64,000 bases of DNA from Paenibacillus_E sp964253085 (GCF_964253085.1 NZ_CAXUQH020000001.1:186001-250000); one strand, 5' to 3'. Positions 18,447 through 31,093 are shown, numbered from the stretch's first letter. The notes: a model not told the origin generated them from the sequence alone. Translations and numbers: made by a program.

Positions 18447-18475
18447 TTGCATTTCATTTTGAAACCTGATAATAT
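18447..18475 (+). promoter_or_regulatory. Sigma-A promoter of the rRNA operon
   Basis: TTGCAT (18447-18452), 17-base spacer, TAATAT (18470-18475). It lies about 172 bases before the 16S 5' end, with the leader between containing the 16S processing arm. Confidence 0.75.
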
Positions 18476-18539
18476 ATGTTCTTGTCACCGCAAGAGCGAT
18501 GCATTAACGCTTTAAACGGTAACGCAATAAAGCTCTTTG

Positions 18540-18556
18540 AAAACTGAACAAATGAA
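18540..18556 (+). promoter_or_regulatory. 5' arm of the 16S rRNA processing stem
   Basis: The 17 bases AAAACTGAACAAATGAA are exactly complementary to 20254-20270 downstream of the 16S gene. This closes the long stem cut by RNase III to release pre-16S rRNA. Confidence 0.8.
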
Positions 18557-18646
18557 TGAAGCATATCAGCAAATTCAGTCACGTAAGTGACTACAATTGA
18601 GATTGCAAAATCTCGCTAGCAAGTCAATGAGCATTTCAGCTTTTCT

Positions 18647-20191
<1,545 letters not shown>

Positions 20192-20253
20192 TGGAGACTC
20201 GGTCTTGATAAGACCAGTCAAGTATCTTCGGATACAAATCGCTGATAACTCAT

Positions 20254-20270
20254 TTCATTTGTTCAGTTTT
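20254..20270 (+). promoter_or_regulatory. 3' arm of the 16S rRNA processing stem
   Basis: TTCATTTGTTCAGTTTT, the exact complement of 18540-18556. It sits in the spacer between 16S and tRNA-Ala. Confidence 0.8.
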
Positions 20271-20313
20271 GATGGAGTTTGCACACTTCTATTTGAAGTG
20301 GTTCATCAAACAT

Positions 20314-20389
20314 GGGGCCATAGCTCAGCTGGGAGAGCGCCTGCCTTGCAAGCAGGAGGTCAGCGGTTCGATCCCGCTTGGCTCCACCA
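20314..20389 (+). tRNA. tRNA-Ala (anticodon TGC)
   Basis: 76 bases with CCA encoded. Cloverleaf: acceptor GGGGCCA with TGGCTCC, D arm TAGCTCAGCTGGGAGAGCG, anticodon loop CTTGCAA with TGC, and T arm GCGGTTCGATCCCGC. It is the only tRNA in the 16S-23S spacer; no tRNA-Ile precedes it. Confidence 0.97.
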
Positions 20390-20517
20390 ATTAACTTATT
20401 GCTTACTTCCGCCGCCGATAAGGCGGTGTTGTTGACACTAAGGCATTGGATGCAAACAACAAACGGTTGATAACCGCCATCGCTTCACGCTATGTAACGG
20501 TTACAACGATTGTTCCT

Positions 20518-20549
20518 TGAAAACTAGATAACGAAACAAAAACGTAAAG
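20518..20549 (+). promoter_or_regulatory. 5' arm of the 23S rRNA processing stem
   Basis: TGAAAACTAGAT, CGAAAC and ACGTAAAG in this stretch pair with CTTTACGT, GTTTCG and ATCTAGTTTTCA at 23580-23609, with small bulges. This forms the 23S precursor stem. Confidence 0.75.
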
Positions 20550-20608
20550 TAAGAACTTAGGTTGCTTGATCTTCGGATCTTGCAAAAATCTTTAAATGTT
20601 TTTTTCTA

Positions 20609-23525
<2,917 letters not shown>

Positions 23526-23527
23526 AT

Positions 23528-23572
23528 ATAGGGATCTTTAATCGTAGATTAAAGTCTCTCTGCTATCCTAAG
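23528..23572 (+). other. Hairpin after 23S rRNA (copy 1 of a paired motif)
   Basis: CTTTAATC and GATTAAAG form a stem inside the flanks ATAGGGAT and TCTCTCTGCTAT. The same flanks with a different stem occur after 5S at 23784-23822. Probably an rRNA maturation signal. Confidence 0.6.
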
Positions 23573-23579
23573 TAGCATA

Positions 23580-23609
23580 CTTTACGTAGAGTTTCGTATC
23601 TAGTTTTCA
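23580..23609 (+). promoter_or_regulatory. 3' arm of the 23S rRNA processing stem
   Basis: Pairs with 20518-20549 (see that entry). It lies between the 23S and 5S genes. Confidence 0.75.
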
Positions 23610-23662
23610 GGGTGCAAGACAGCCTGAATGAATTTTCGATGTTTCCTGGCAGAAGCATCAAC

Positions 23663-23780
23663 GTTTGGTGATGATGGCGGAAGGGATCCACGCGTTCCCA
23701 TCTCGAACACGACCGTTAAGCCTTCCAGCGTCGATGGTACTTGAACCGCAGGGTTCTGGGAGAGTAGAACGTTGCCAAAC
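23663..23780 (+). rRNA. rrf: 5S ribosomal RNA
   Basis: About 118 bases from GTTTGGTGATGATGGCGGAA to GTTGCCAAAC; these ends pair as helix I. It contains the conserved CCCATCTCGAACACG loop. It is the last gene of the operon, 138 bases after 23S. Confidence 0.95.
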
Positions 23781-23783
23781 TAC

Positions 23784-23822
23784 ATAGGGATCTTTTGGTG
23801 GAGCCAAAAGTCTCTCAGCTAT
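23784..23822 (+). other. Hairpin after 5S rRNA (copy 2 of a paired motif)
   Basis: CTTTTGG and CCAAAAG form a stem inside the flanks ATAGGGAT and TCTCTCAGCTAT, nearly identical to the flanks of the hairpin after 23S. Confidence 0.6.
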
Positions 23823-23826
23823 GAAA

Positions 23827-23865
23827 GAGTCTTACTTGGAGAAATCCAGGTAAGGCTCTTTTTTT
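23827..23865 (+). terminator. Intrinsic terminator of the rRNA operon
   Basis: GAGTCTTACTTGGA pairs with TCCAGGTAAGGCTC (G-U pairs included) around a short loop, followed by seven T residues. Confidence 0.9.
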
Positions 23866-23975
23866 GCATTTATCCACGAAGGAAGAGCCATGAAACCCAA
23901 ATTAGCTGTAGTAAATACAGCCAATTCAGTTCACGACATTTTTTTAAGCTAGCTAATTGTTTAGCTTAACCTCGG

Positions 23976-24503
23976 TTATTGTATGTAACAGGACGTGTCC
24001 TTACTCGATATTTTCACTAAACCAGCTTTACGGTAAGGTTGGAAACGGAACAGCATCCACAACCGCGGGAGAAGCATCCAGCAGTGGAAGATCATCAAGT
24101 GGACCAGCCAAGTACCTGGGATCCAGGGATACATGATGAGGATCAAGGCAAGTCCGATGCAGAACAGGTGAAGCTGTACTTTGGTAACGAGACGAACAGA
24201 CGCATTGCCTTCAGGTAAGAAGCCGGACCAGAAGATTCCCCAGCGATAGGACCAACCACGCATGGCCATTCCAATGGTGAAGTGGAAATAAGCGCGAATG
24301 AGCAGGGTGTGGAAGATGAGCACCAGTGGGTAGCTAACTAGTAGTGGAAGCCAATGAGATGGGTCAAACTTGTACAAGACTAGTAGAATAAGGGACGTAT
24401 AATAGAGAACTATTTTATATATAGAATGATAAAATCGCCTCATTAACGTGTAGCTGTAAATCGTAGATTGTTTGGATAAATTGGATTCTTGTTTAATTGA
24501 CAT
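23976..24503 (-). CDS. Predicted multi-pass membrane protein, unknown function
   Basis: 175 residues on the minus strand, with a GGAGGT ribosome site correctly spaced from the ATG. I recognise no family. Four hydrophobic segments are visible: IVLYYTSLILLVLY, WLPLLVSYPLVLIFHTLLI, LHLFCIGLALILIMYPWI and WLVHLMIFHCWMLLPRLWMLF. A positively charged loop (RAYFHFTIGMAMRGWSYRWG) lies between the second and third. It is divergent from csfB, whose start is 135 bases away. B. subtilis has no equivalent at this place (xpaC-yaaN are near csfB there). Coding is supported by its length, ribosome site and hydrophobic pattern. Confidence 0.7.
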   Translation of the reverse strand: MSIKQESNLSKQSTIYSYTLMRRFYHSIYKIVLYYTSLILLVLYKFDPSHWLPLLVSYPLVLIFHTLLIRAYFHFTIGMAMRGWSYRWGIFWSGFLPEGNASVRLVTKVQLHLFCIGLALILIMYPWIPGTWLVHLMIFHCWMLLPRLWMLFRFQPYRKAGLVKISSKDTSCYIQ

Positions 24504-24582
24504 GAAAGAGACCTCCGCACTGCGGTAACGTGTTATGAAGGTATTATCGGCATTTCCCTTCCAAAATATGAGCGTTTAGCTA

Positions 24583-24612
24583 GTTTAGGAGAATCGAGAA
24601 TCGGACATACTA
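24583..24612 (+). promoter_or_regulatory. Putative sigma-F promoter of csfB
   Basis: GTTTA (24583-24587), 15 bases, GGACATACTA (24603-24612). This fits the sigma-F pattern GYWTA and GGNRANAHTR closely. The same -10 with one base changed precedes fin. csfB is sigma-F dependent in B. subtilis. Confidence 0.6.
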
Positions 24613-24638
24613 GTCATAAAAGATCGTGGGGTGATCAT

Positions 24639-24839
24639 ATGGAGGAGAATCGGTTTGGGCTATGTATGATTTGTGAGCAACAGCGGATTGGCGGCATTCA
24701 TATTGTGACGGCGTTCATATGTGATGAATGTAGTAAAGAGATCGTCAAAACGAATGTTTCAGACCAGAAATACCCGTTTTTTGTGAGTCAGATGAAGAAG
24801 GCATTTTACATGGGGAATTCGAGACAGTATATGAATTAA
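24639..24839 (+). CDS. csfB: Anti-sigma factor CsfB (Gin)
   Basis: 66 residues with two CxxC pairs (CMICEQQ and CDECSKE) that bind zinc, the defining feature of Gin/CsfB. In B. subtilis it is made in the forespore under sigma-F and restrains sigma-G until engulfment ends; it also blocks sigma-E there. Position directly after an rRNA operon matches B. subtilis. The ATG is preceded by GTGGGGTGATC and by a plausible sigma-F promoter at 24583-24612, and a terminator follows, so it is a single-gene unit. Confidence 0.92.
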   Translation: MEENRFGLCMICEQQRIGGIHIVTAFICDECSKEIVKTNVSDQKYPFFVSQMKKAFYMGNSRQYMN

Positions 24840-24844
24840 GAGGA

Positions 24845-24878
24845 GAAGCTTCTTTTATAGAAGCTTTTTTGTTTTTTT
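24845..24878 (+). terminator. Intrinsic terminator of csfB
   Basis: AAGCTTCT pairs with AGAAGCTT around a short T-rich loop, followed by T-runs. Confidence 0.8.
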
Positions 24879-24950
24879 ACCGGTAATCCACTACTATAGA
24901 AGGGTAAATTGAAATTTGAAGGCTAATGTAGCTCAAGGAGTTTGATCTGT

Positions 24951-26462
24951 GTGTGCAGCGTACATTTACAAAAGGCTCGAGCCCCGCTTTTTGAGGCTAT
25001 GGTTGCCCATCACGCTACGAAATCTATTAGCCTGCATGTTCCAGGTCATAAATCAGGCCAAGGGCTGCTGGAAGAAGGAACAAGCTTTCTACAATCAATC
25101 ATGTCCATTGATTATACAGAAATAACGGGACTGGATGATTTGCATCATCCAGAGGGTGTTATCAGGGAGGCAGAGCAGCTCGCGGCAGAATGTTTTGGCG
25201 CGGAAGAGACGTATTTTCTCGTGGGGGGCAGTACGGTTGGTAATTTAGCCATGATCGGAGCTATTTGTCAGAGGGACGACCTCATTCTTGTTCAAAGAAA
25301 TGTACATAAGTCAGTTATTCATGGGCTCATGCTGGCGGGTGCGCAAGCTGTATTCTTAGCGCCAGAGGTTGACGAAGAAACAGGCGTTGCAACAGGTTTA
25401 CTTATCGAAGTTGTTAAACAAGCGATAGAGCAGTATCCAACGGCGAAGGCGTTATTTATAACAAATCCCAATTATTATGGTATCGGCACGGATTTGAAAC
25501 CTTTTGCAGAGCTGATGCATGAGAAAGGAAAGCTCCTGCTAGTGGATGAAGCGCATGGTGCGCATTTCGGCTTCCACGAGGAGGTACCTGTATCAGCTTT
25601 ATCCCAAGGCGCGGACGCTGTCGTGCAGTCTACACATAAGATGCTAACGGCTATGACGATGGGAGCGATGCTCCATGTGCAAGGTCCGAGGATCAACCGT
25701 AAAGCCCTCAGACAATTGTTGGCGATGCTGCAAAGCTCAAGCCCATCCTATCCGATTATGGCCTCGTTAGACTTAGCGCGAAAGCGAATGCATACAGAAG
25801 GCCAGGCATGGTTGGAACAAGGACTTCATATCATGAAAGAATTCAGAGAAGGGGTAGAGGCGTTGCAATGTCTCCGTGTCTATCCACGGGAAAATCAGCA
25901 GTCAAGCGGCACGGGAGTCGTCGAAACGAGGGATCCTTTTAAAATTGCGATCTATGATCCCAATTACCGCATATCCGGAGCCGAGCTCAAAGAACGGTTG
26001 GAAGCGAAAGGCTGCTTTGTTGAGATGACAGATGGGTATCTTGTACTACTGGTGTTTTCCCCTGCTAACTCAAGGGAGGATATGCTGCGTGTAGTCCAAG
26101 TATTAAGCAACATTTGTTTGGACATCACGAACCGTAAGCAGGAACTTCAGGCGCCTATCTCGAATATAATTAAATTACCCACCTACACACCCATCTCCTC
26201 ACCAATAAGGTTTGACCATCGTGTCTTGTTTCAAGGGACAACTCAAATGGTTAATATAGAGGAAGCGATTGGGAAGCGTTCAGGTGAGATGGTCATTCCT
26301 TATCCGCCAGGTATTCCTTACTTATATCCAGGTGAAGTAATAACGGCTTCTGTAGCTGAGGCACTCGTATTTTTGGCTAGACAGGGCATCAGGTTCCAAG
26401 GAACCAATTTTGGACAGACGTACAAATTAACTATATACACAGATCACGAAGGAACTTCGTGA
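24951..26462 (+). CDS. PLP-dependent Orn/Lys/Arg decarboxylase family protein (YaaO-like)
   Basis: 503 residues from a GTG at 24951, 10 bases after AAGGAG; the in-frame TTG at 24942 is too close to that site. The fold type I decarboxylase features are clear: LHVPGHKSGQG at the N-terminus, FLVGGSTVGNLAM, VDEAHGAHFGFH with the cofactor-contacting Asp, and STHKMLTAMT, whose lysine binds pyridoxal phosphate. The C-terminal group III domain ends in PYPPGIPYLYPGE. The family decarboxylates arginine, lysine or ornithine for polyamine synthesis or acid resistance; which substrate is used cannot be told. It corresponds to yaaO upstream of tmk in B. subtilis. The tmk start is 22 bases downstream. Confidence 0.9.
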   Translation: MCSVHLQKARAPLFEAMVAHHATKSISLHVPGHKSGQGLLEEGTSFLQSIMSIDYTEITGLDDLHHPEGVIREAEQLAAECFGAEETYFLVGGSTVGNLAMIGAICQRDDLILVQRNVHKSVIHGLMLAGAQAVFLAPEVDEETGVATGLLIEVVKQAIEQYPTAKALFITNPNYYGIGTDLKPFAELMHEKGKLLLVDEAHGAHFGFHEEVPVSALSQGADAVVQSTHKMLTAMTMGAMLHVQGPRINRKALRQLLAMLQSSSPSYPIMASLDLARKRMHTEGQAWLEQGLHIMKEFREGVEALQCLRVYPRENQQSSGTGVVETRDPFKIAIYDPNYRISGAELKERLEAKGCFVEMTDGYLVLLVFSPANSREDMLRVVQVLSNICLDITNRKQELQAPISNIIKLPTYTPISSPIRFDHRVLFQGTTQMVNIEEAIGKRSGEMVIPYPPGIPYLYPGEVITASVAEALVFLARQGIRFQGTNFGQTYKLTIYTDHEGTS

Positions 26463-26483
26463 GGCAGTAAGCAGGAGGAAGAC

Positions 26484-27140
26484 GTGAACGGAATATTCAT
26501 TACGTTTGAAGGGCCGGACGGGTCCGGAAAAACAACGCAGCTTAAAAAGGTAGCGCAGCAGCTACAAAAGTTAGGACATGACGTACTTGTTACAAGAGAA
26601 CCGGGTGGCACTGCAATTAGCGATAAAATCCGCAGTATCATTCTCGATCCTGTGAATGAGGAGATGGTGGATCAAGCAGAGGTATTGCTTTATGCAGCAT
26701 CGCGTGCGCAACATGTTCACGAGCTTATCCTTCCAGCGCTGAAAGCTGGTCGAATTGTGCTATGCGATCGATTTATTGATGCTAGTGTAGCCTACCAATC
26801 TTATGGGCTTGGTGTTGATATCGAGATGGTGAAGAGTATTTCGAAATATGCGAGCTCAGGTCTGCAGGCAACTAGGACTTATATGATGGACGTTCCCGTA
26901 GAAGTGAGTTTGGAGCGATTAAATCAGCGAGCAGGTGCTACTGAGTTTACACAGCAGTTGGATCGTATTGAGCAGAAAAATGTCGACTATCACAGCAGAG
27001 TACGTGCGGGCTTTCACCAAATTGCAACCGATCATCCAGAACGAGTCATCATTATTGATGCTAATCGAGATGTAGAACGCATAGCCGCGGATATATGGCA
27101 GGACTGCAAGCAGTTGCTTGAGGAACATATTTCCGTCTAA
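26484..27140 (+). CDS. tmk: Thymidylate kinase
   Basis: 218 residues from a GTG at 26484 with GGAGGA 5 bases upstream. The P-loop GPDGSGKTT is at about residues 10-18, the DRX motif in CDRFIDASVAYQ, and a LID region follows at LNQRAG and QLDRIEQK. It phosphorylates dTMP to dTDP for DNA synthesis. It starts a run tmk-darA-yaaR-holB-ricT-yabA with the same order and orientation as in B. subtilis and short gaps, so one transcript is likely. Confidence 0.96.
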   Translation: MNGIFITFEGPDGSGKTTQLKKVAQQLQKLGHDVLVTREPGGTAISDKIRSIILDPVNEEMVDQAEVLLYAASRAQHVHELILPALKAGRIVLCDRFIDASVAYQSYGLGVDIEMVKSISKYASSGLQATRTYMMDVPVEVSLERLNQRAGATEFTQQLDRIEQKNVDYHSRVRAGFHQIATDHPERVIIIDANRDVERIAADIWQDCKQLLEEHISV

Positions 27141-27185
27141 AGCGGAAAACCAATTCTTAGTTTATAATATAAGGAGGCATCACCC

Positions 27186-27515
27186 ATGAAACTAGTCGTA
27201 GCCGTTGTTCAGGATAAAGACAGTAACCGTCTCTCTAACGCTTTAATTAAGGAAGGGTTTCGAGCCACGAAGCTGGCAAGTACCGGTGGATTTTTGCGTG
27301 CGGGGAATACAACCTTTATGATTGGTACGGAAGATGATCGAGTGCAAGAGGTGATGCAGGTGATTCGAGCAAATTGTAAAATTCGCGAGCAGTTGGTGAC
27401 ACCTGTTTCTCCAATGGGAGGAACGACGGATTCGTACATTCCATTCCCAGTGGAAGTGCAAGTGGGTGGAGCGGCAGTTTTCGTGTTGCCAGTCGAACGA
27501 TTCGAGCATTTCTAA
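27186..27515 (+). CDS. darA: Cyclic di-AMP receptor DarA/PstA (YaaQ)
   Basis: 109 residues of the PII-like YaaQ family. The start KLVVAVVQDKDSNRLSNAL, the T-loop region ATKLASTGGFLRAGNTTF and the end GGAAVFVLPVERFEHF are family hallmarks. DarA binds cyclic di-AMP as a trimer; its downstream target is not settled. The ATG follows AAGGAGG. A c-di-AMP-type riboswitch at 37226-37398 shows that the same second messenger is read elsewhere in the window. Confidence 0.94.
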   Translation: MKLVVAVVQDKDSNRLSNALIKEGFRATKLASTGGFLRAGNTTFMIGTEDDRVQEVMQVIRANCKIREQLVTPVSPMGGTTDSYIPFPVEVQVGGAAVFVLPVERFEHF

Positions 27516-27548
27516 ACATAATCAGCTCTACACAAGGATGGATGCGTC

Positions 27549-27995
27549 TTGAAAATTAACCCGGGGCTGCAGCCCATCGGTAAGAATATTAAAGTTGGCG
27601 AGAATGTTCCACCGCCACAGATAGCTCCGCGGAATTTCTCTGACATCATGCAACAGCACGATGAGAAGTATACGCAGGAGCAGCTGGCCAAAATGGTACA
27701 GCAAATTACACTTCAAGGCGATCGCTTGTCGAGAGGCATGACAGTTAGAGAGCTTCTGCAATATAAGCTGCTCATTCGTCAGTTTCTCGAAGAAACAGCT
27801 CGTCGAGGGGTTAACTTAAGAGATACGAAGGGCTGGGATCGTCGCGGCCGTTCGAAGAGATATAAGCTTTTGGAAGAAATCGATCAAGAGCTCCTCTTGT
27901 TAGCTGATGAATTATTAGAGAATGAGCAGGGGCGGATCGAAATTTTGCATAGAATCGGAGAAATCCGAGGTATGCTGATCAACTTGTTATTTTAA
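27549..27995 (+). CDS. yaaR: YaaR family protein (DUF327)
   Basis: 148 residues from a TTG with AAGGATG upstream. DUF327 features are the all-helical sequence with TVRELLQYKLLIRQFLEE in the middle, RRGRSKRYKLLEEID after it, and RIGEIRGMLINLLF at the end. The function is unknown; it is conserved between darA and holB in Bacillales. No signal peptide or membrane segment. Confidence 0.88.
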   Translation: MKINPGLQPIGKNIKVGENVPPPQIAPRNFSDIMQQHDEKYTQEQLAKMVQQITLQGDRLSRGMTVRELLQYKLLIRQFLEETARRGVNLRDTKGWDRRGRSKRYKLLEEIDQELLLLADELLENEQGRIEILHRIGEIRGMLINLLF

Positions 27996-28026
27996 AAAAT
28001 AAAAGTGTGTAATGGGGCGAAAATAA

Positions 28027-29004
28027 ATGTCCTTCCAAGCTATACCGGGACAAGCGGCGGCCAAAAGGCTGCTGCAGAATGGACTACGTCAAGACAGGCT
28101 GTCGCATGCGTATATTTTTAGTGGTCCTGTTGGTACAGGGCGTTCCGAAATGGCAATCGCACTCGCCAAAGCGATCTATTGTCAGAATGGGACGGATGAT
28201 GCATGCGGTGAATGCTTAGAATGCCGTAAGGTCGAGCATGGCAATCATCCAGATCTCCATATGGTCGCTCCTGAAGGCGCTTCAATTAAAATTGAGCAGA
28301 TTCGGGAGTTGCAAAAAGAGTTCGCCTACAGGGCAACAGCATCCGGAACGAAAATATATGTCCTGTACCATGCAGAGAAAATGACCGTACAGGCAGCGAA
28401 TAGTTTGTTGAAATTTCTAGAGGAACCAAACTCTCGTGTGGTAGCCATTCTGATCACCGAGAACGGTAATGCGCTGTTACCTACGATTCAATCGCGGGCA
28501 CAGTGGATCCAATTTACGCCAATGGCACGTGAGCAAATGGTGCTAACATTGCTGGAAGAAGGGCTTCCTGCAGCATTAGTACAACCTGCAGCGCATGTAA
28601 CGGCTGGTTTGCAAGCGGCTAGAGATTTAATTGCAGCAAATTGGTTTGCAGAAATGAGAACCGTAATGTTACAATTAGCGAAGGAGACGCTCACACGTTT
28701 CCCTACTTCTATGATTACCGTACAACAACGGATTGTGAAAACAGAACTTGCGGATCATGTTTCGGCTTTGTTCGACTTATTGATCCTCTGGTTTAAAGAT
28801 ATGGTGCAGTTGCGTCTTGAGCGCAGAGACAAGCTTGTATATAATGACCAGCTAGACTGGATGAGCTCCCTCGCGTTAAGTCGAGATGTCTCGGTCTGGG
28901 TGCGTATGATGGAGCAAGCCGTAGATTTACAAAAGCGACTGCGTTCCAATGCCAATTCTCAGCTGGTTATAGAGAAAATGCTCGTGGAGATGCAGGGGGT
29001 GTAA
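28027..29004 (+). CDS. holB: DNA polymerase III subunit delta prime
   Basis: 325 residues. The AAA+ fold of the clamp loader is visible: GPVGTGRSEMA at the P-loop, a zinc module with cysteines in CQNG, CGECLECRK, then LLKFLEEPN with the sensor region and IQSRAQ. The P-loop lysine is replaced by Arg, in line with delta prime being a non-hydrolysing subunit. It helps load the sliding clamp. RicT starts one base after its stop codon. Confidence 0.93.
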   Translation: MSFQAIPGQAAAKRLLQNGLRQDRLSHAYIFSGPVGTGRSEMAIALAKAIYCQNGTDDACGECLECRKVEHGNHPDLHMVAPEGASIKIEQIRELQKEFAYRATASGTKIYVLYHAEKMTVQAANSLLKFLEEPNSRVVAILITENGNALLPTIQSRAQWIQFTPMAREQMVLTLLEEGLPAALVQPAAHVTAGLQAARDLIAANWFAEMRTVMLQLAKETLTRFPTSMITVQQRIVKTELADHVSALFDLLILWFKDMVQLRLERRDKLVYNDQLDWMSSLALSRDVSVWVRMMEQAVDLQKRLRSNANSQLVIEKMLVEMQGV

Positions 29005-29005
29005 G

Positions 29006-29809
29006 ATGTACTCAGTGGTTGGCGTCCGCTTTAAGAAGGCGGGTAAAATATATTATTTTGATCCCATTGATTTACCGATCGAGAAAGAAAGTGCCGTTAT
29101 TGTCGAGACTGCACGCGGTGTAGAATACGGCAAGGTCGTGGTGGGCAAAAAGATCGTCAAAGAAAATGATGTGGTTCTACCGCTCAAAAAGGTCATTCGC
29201 ATTGCGGATGATACGGATGCTAATTTGGTTGAAGAGAATAAAAAAGCAGCCAAGGATGCTTTCCAAACGTGTCATGATAAAATTAAAGACCACAGTCTTA
29301 AGATGAAGCTAGTGGACGTAGAGTATACCTTTGACCGAAATAAAATTATTTTTTATTTTACGGCTGAAGGACGCGTCGATTTCCGTGAGCTTGTGAAGGA
29401 TTTAGCGAGTATTTTTCGGACAAGAATTGAGCTCCGTCAAATTGGTGTGCGCGATGAAGCGAAGATGCTAGGTGGCATAGGTCCGTGTGGGCGAATTCTA
29501 TGTTGTTCTTCATTTTTAGGTGATTTCGAGCCAGTCTCCATTAAGATGGCGAAAGATCAGAATCTGTCCTTGAATCCGACTAAAATATCAGGGTTATGCG
29601 GAAGATTAATGTGCTGCTTGAAATATGAACATGATAACTATGAAAGTGCCAAAGATTCGCTGCCGACGGTTGGCCGATTAGTGATTACTTCTTTTGGCAG
29701 TGGAAAAGTATTGGGGCTCAATATTAAAGAACGTACGGCAAAGGTTCAATTGTTTGATCTTGGGAAAGCGCTAGATCTACCATTCGATGATGTTGTTGAA
29801 CAAGAGTAG
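29006..29809 (+). CDS. ricT: RicT (YaaT), PSP1 family regulator
   Basis: 267 residues. The PSP1 domain is clear, with VVIKKVIRI-like strands, EYTFDRNKIIFYFTAEGRVDF, and two Cys-rich blocks (GPCGRILCCSSFL and SGLCGRLMCCLKYEH). RicT forms a complex with RicA and RicF carrying iron-sulphur clusters; in B. subtilis the complex promotes RNA processing by RNase Y and entry into sporulation, biofilm and competence. The ATG is 1 base after the holB stop, with GGGGGTG inside holB as ribosome site. Confidence 0.93.
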   Translation: MYSVVGVRFKKAGKIYYFDPIDLPIEKESAVIVETARGVEYGKVVVGKKIVKENDVVLPLKKVIRIADDTDANLVEENKKAAKDAFQTCHDKIKDHSLKMKLVDVEYTFDRNKIIFYFTAEGRVDFRELVKDLASIFRTRIELRQIGVRDEAKMLGGIGPCGRILCCSSFLGDFEPVSIKMAKDQNLSLNPTKISGLCGRLMCCLKYEHDNYESAKDSLPTVGRLVITSFGSGKVLGLNIKERTAKVQLFDLGKALDLPFDDVVEQE

Positions 29810-29869
29810 AAGATCGAGAATCCAAGGAGGCGCTGGCCAGTAAGCATGCATGGCACTAGAGGTGAAAGC

Positions 29870-30214
29870 GTGGATAAACAAGATATTTTTGGACAAATAG
29901 ATGGGATCGAAGAACGAATGGGTACCACGTATGCTGAATTAGGTGCCTTGAAGAAACGGATTATTACCCTCATCGAAGAAAATAAGAGATTAAGCATAGA
30001 GAATCAGCAACTCCGTAAGCTCATCCGCCATGAGGAGACCGTGGTCGAGGAGCCGACAAGAGATACTGCTGAGGAACCGGTGCAGCTACCAGGAGCCGGA
30101 TATGATAATTTAACCCGCTTATACAATGAAGGATTTCATATTTGCAATGTGTATTATGGACACCTTCGGACCGAGGGAGATTGTTTGTTTTGCTTATCCT
30201 TTTTAAATAAATAA
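29870..30214 (+). CDS. yabA: Replication initiation control protein YabA
   Basis: 114 residues from a GTG at 29870 (AGAGGTGA 5 bases upstream), giving the VDKQDIFGQ start that matches MDKKELF of B. subtilis; the ATG at 29846 is less well spaced from its ribosome site. An N-terminal coiled coil (ERMGTTYAELGALKKRI to LRKLIRHEE) makes the tetramer stem. The C-terminal zinc domain has His and three Cys in FHICNVYYG and GDCLFCLSFLNK. YabA binds DnaA and DnaN to limit replication starts. Confidence 0.94.
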   Translation: MDKQDIFGQIDGIEERMGTTYAELGALKKRIITLIEENKRLSIENQQLRKLIRHEETVVEEPTRDTAEEPVQLPGAGYDNLTRLYNEGFHICNVYYGHLRTEGDCLFCLSFLNK

Positions 30215-30222
30215 GTCGTTTG

Positions 30223-30253
30223 GCCGTAGGGGTGTATCCCTTACGGTTTTTTT
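30223..30253 (+). terminator. Intrinsic terminator after yabA
   Basis: CCGTAGGG pairs with CCCTTACGG around GTGTAT, followed by seven T residues. It may be partial, since yabB starts 33 bases later on the same strand. Confidence 0.75.
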
Positions 30254-30286
30254 CCATAATAAGCAACAAAGAGAAAGGAAAGACGT

Positions 30287-31048
30287 ATGAAGCAAGTTCC
30301 CTTACTACCGACTGAACGAATTGATGATTTATTGACATATGATTTGAAAATTATCCAAAGTGACGAAGTGTTCAGCTTCTCGATGGATGCAGTACTCTTA
30401 GGGAGGTTCAGCAGTGTTCCGCCTAAGGGGCGAATCGTAGATTTATGTACAGGTAATGGTGTGGTACCTCTATTGTTATCAACAAGGACCCGTGCAGAGA
30501 TCTGGGGTGTTGAAATCCAGGAACGTTTGGCGGATATGGCTGTGCGTAATGCGGAGATTAACGATCTATCGGAGCGGCTGCATATGGTGCAGGGTGATTT
30601 GAAAACAATTCACAAAACCCTGGGACACGGACAATTCGATGGTGTCACTGTGAATCCGCCCTATCTGCCTGTGCTGGGTGGGGAGCAGAATAGCAATGCG
30701 CATTTTGCGGCGGCGCGTCATGAGATTTATTGCACGCTGGAGGACGTGATTGCGGCAAGCGCAAAGCTAGTGAAAGCAGGCGGTAAAGTAGCCATGGTAC
30801 ACCGTGCTACGCGGCTTATCGACATCTGCTGCCTGATGAGGCAGTACCGCATCGAACCGAAGCGAATCCGCTATGTGCACGCACGTGCGGGAGAAGAAGC
30901 GATGATGGTGCTGATCGAAGGGATGAAGGATGGCAAGCCAGAGATCCGTACGCTGCCGCCTCTAATCGTATACACAGAGAACGAGGAATACTGCCAAGAA
31001 CTGAAAGACATCTATTATGGAGGCAGGAGCGCTCTTGAGTTCTCATAA
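30287..31048 (+). CDS. yabB: tRNA1(Val) A37 N6-methyltransferase family (YabB)
   Basis: 253 residues, a class I SAM methyltransferase. Motif I is IVDLCTGNGVVPLLL, the acidic loop VEIQERLADMAVRNAE, and the catalytic NPPY motif VNPPYLPV marks N6-adenine methylation. The N-terminus (DDLLTYDLKIIQSDEVFSFS) is typical of YabB/TrmN6. The ATG follows GAAAGGAAAGACGT. In B. subtilis the next gene is yazA (GIY-YIG); here rsmI follows directly. Confidence 0.9.
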   Translation: MKQVPLLPTERIDDLLTYDLKIIQSDEVFSFSMDAVLLGRFSSVPPKGRIVDLCTGNGVVPLLLSTRTRAEIWGVEIQERLADMAVRNAEINDLSERLHMVQGDLKTIHKTLGHGQFDGVTVNPPYLPVLGGEQNSNAHFAAARHEIYCTLEDVIAASAKLVKAGGKVAMVHRATRLIDICCLMRQYRIEPKRIRYVHARAGEEAMMVLIEGMKDGKPEIRTLPPLIVYTENEEYCQELKDIYYGGRSALEFS

Positions 31049-31093
31049 ATAGGCTAACTGTACGATTAATATAAAGTGATGAGGGATTTAACT

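Noticed and set aside
23940..23975. TTAAGCTA/TAGCTTAA hairpin as terminator of the minus-strand membrane protein gene
   Set aside because: On the minus strand an A-run, not a T-run, follows the stem, so it is not a normal terminator.
27100..31000. Unusual toxin-antitoxin or defence system among the small genes
   Set aside because: All small genes there match known families (DarA, YaaR, YabA).
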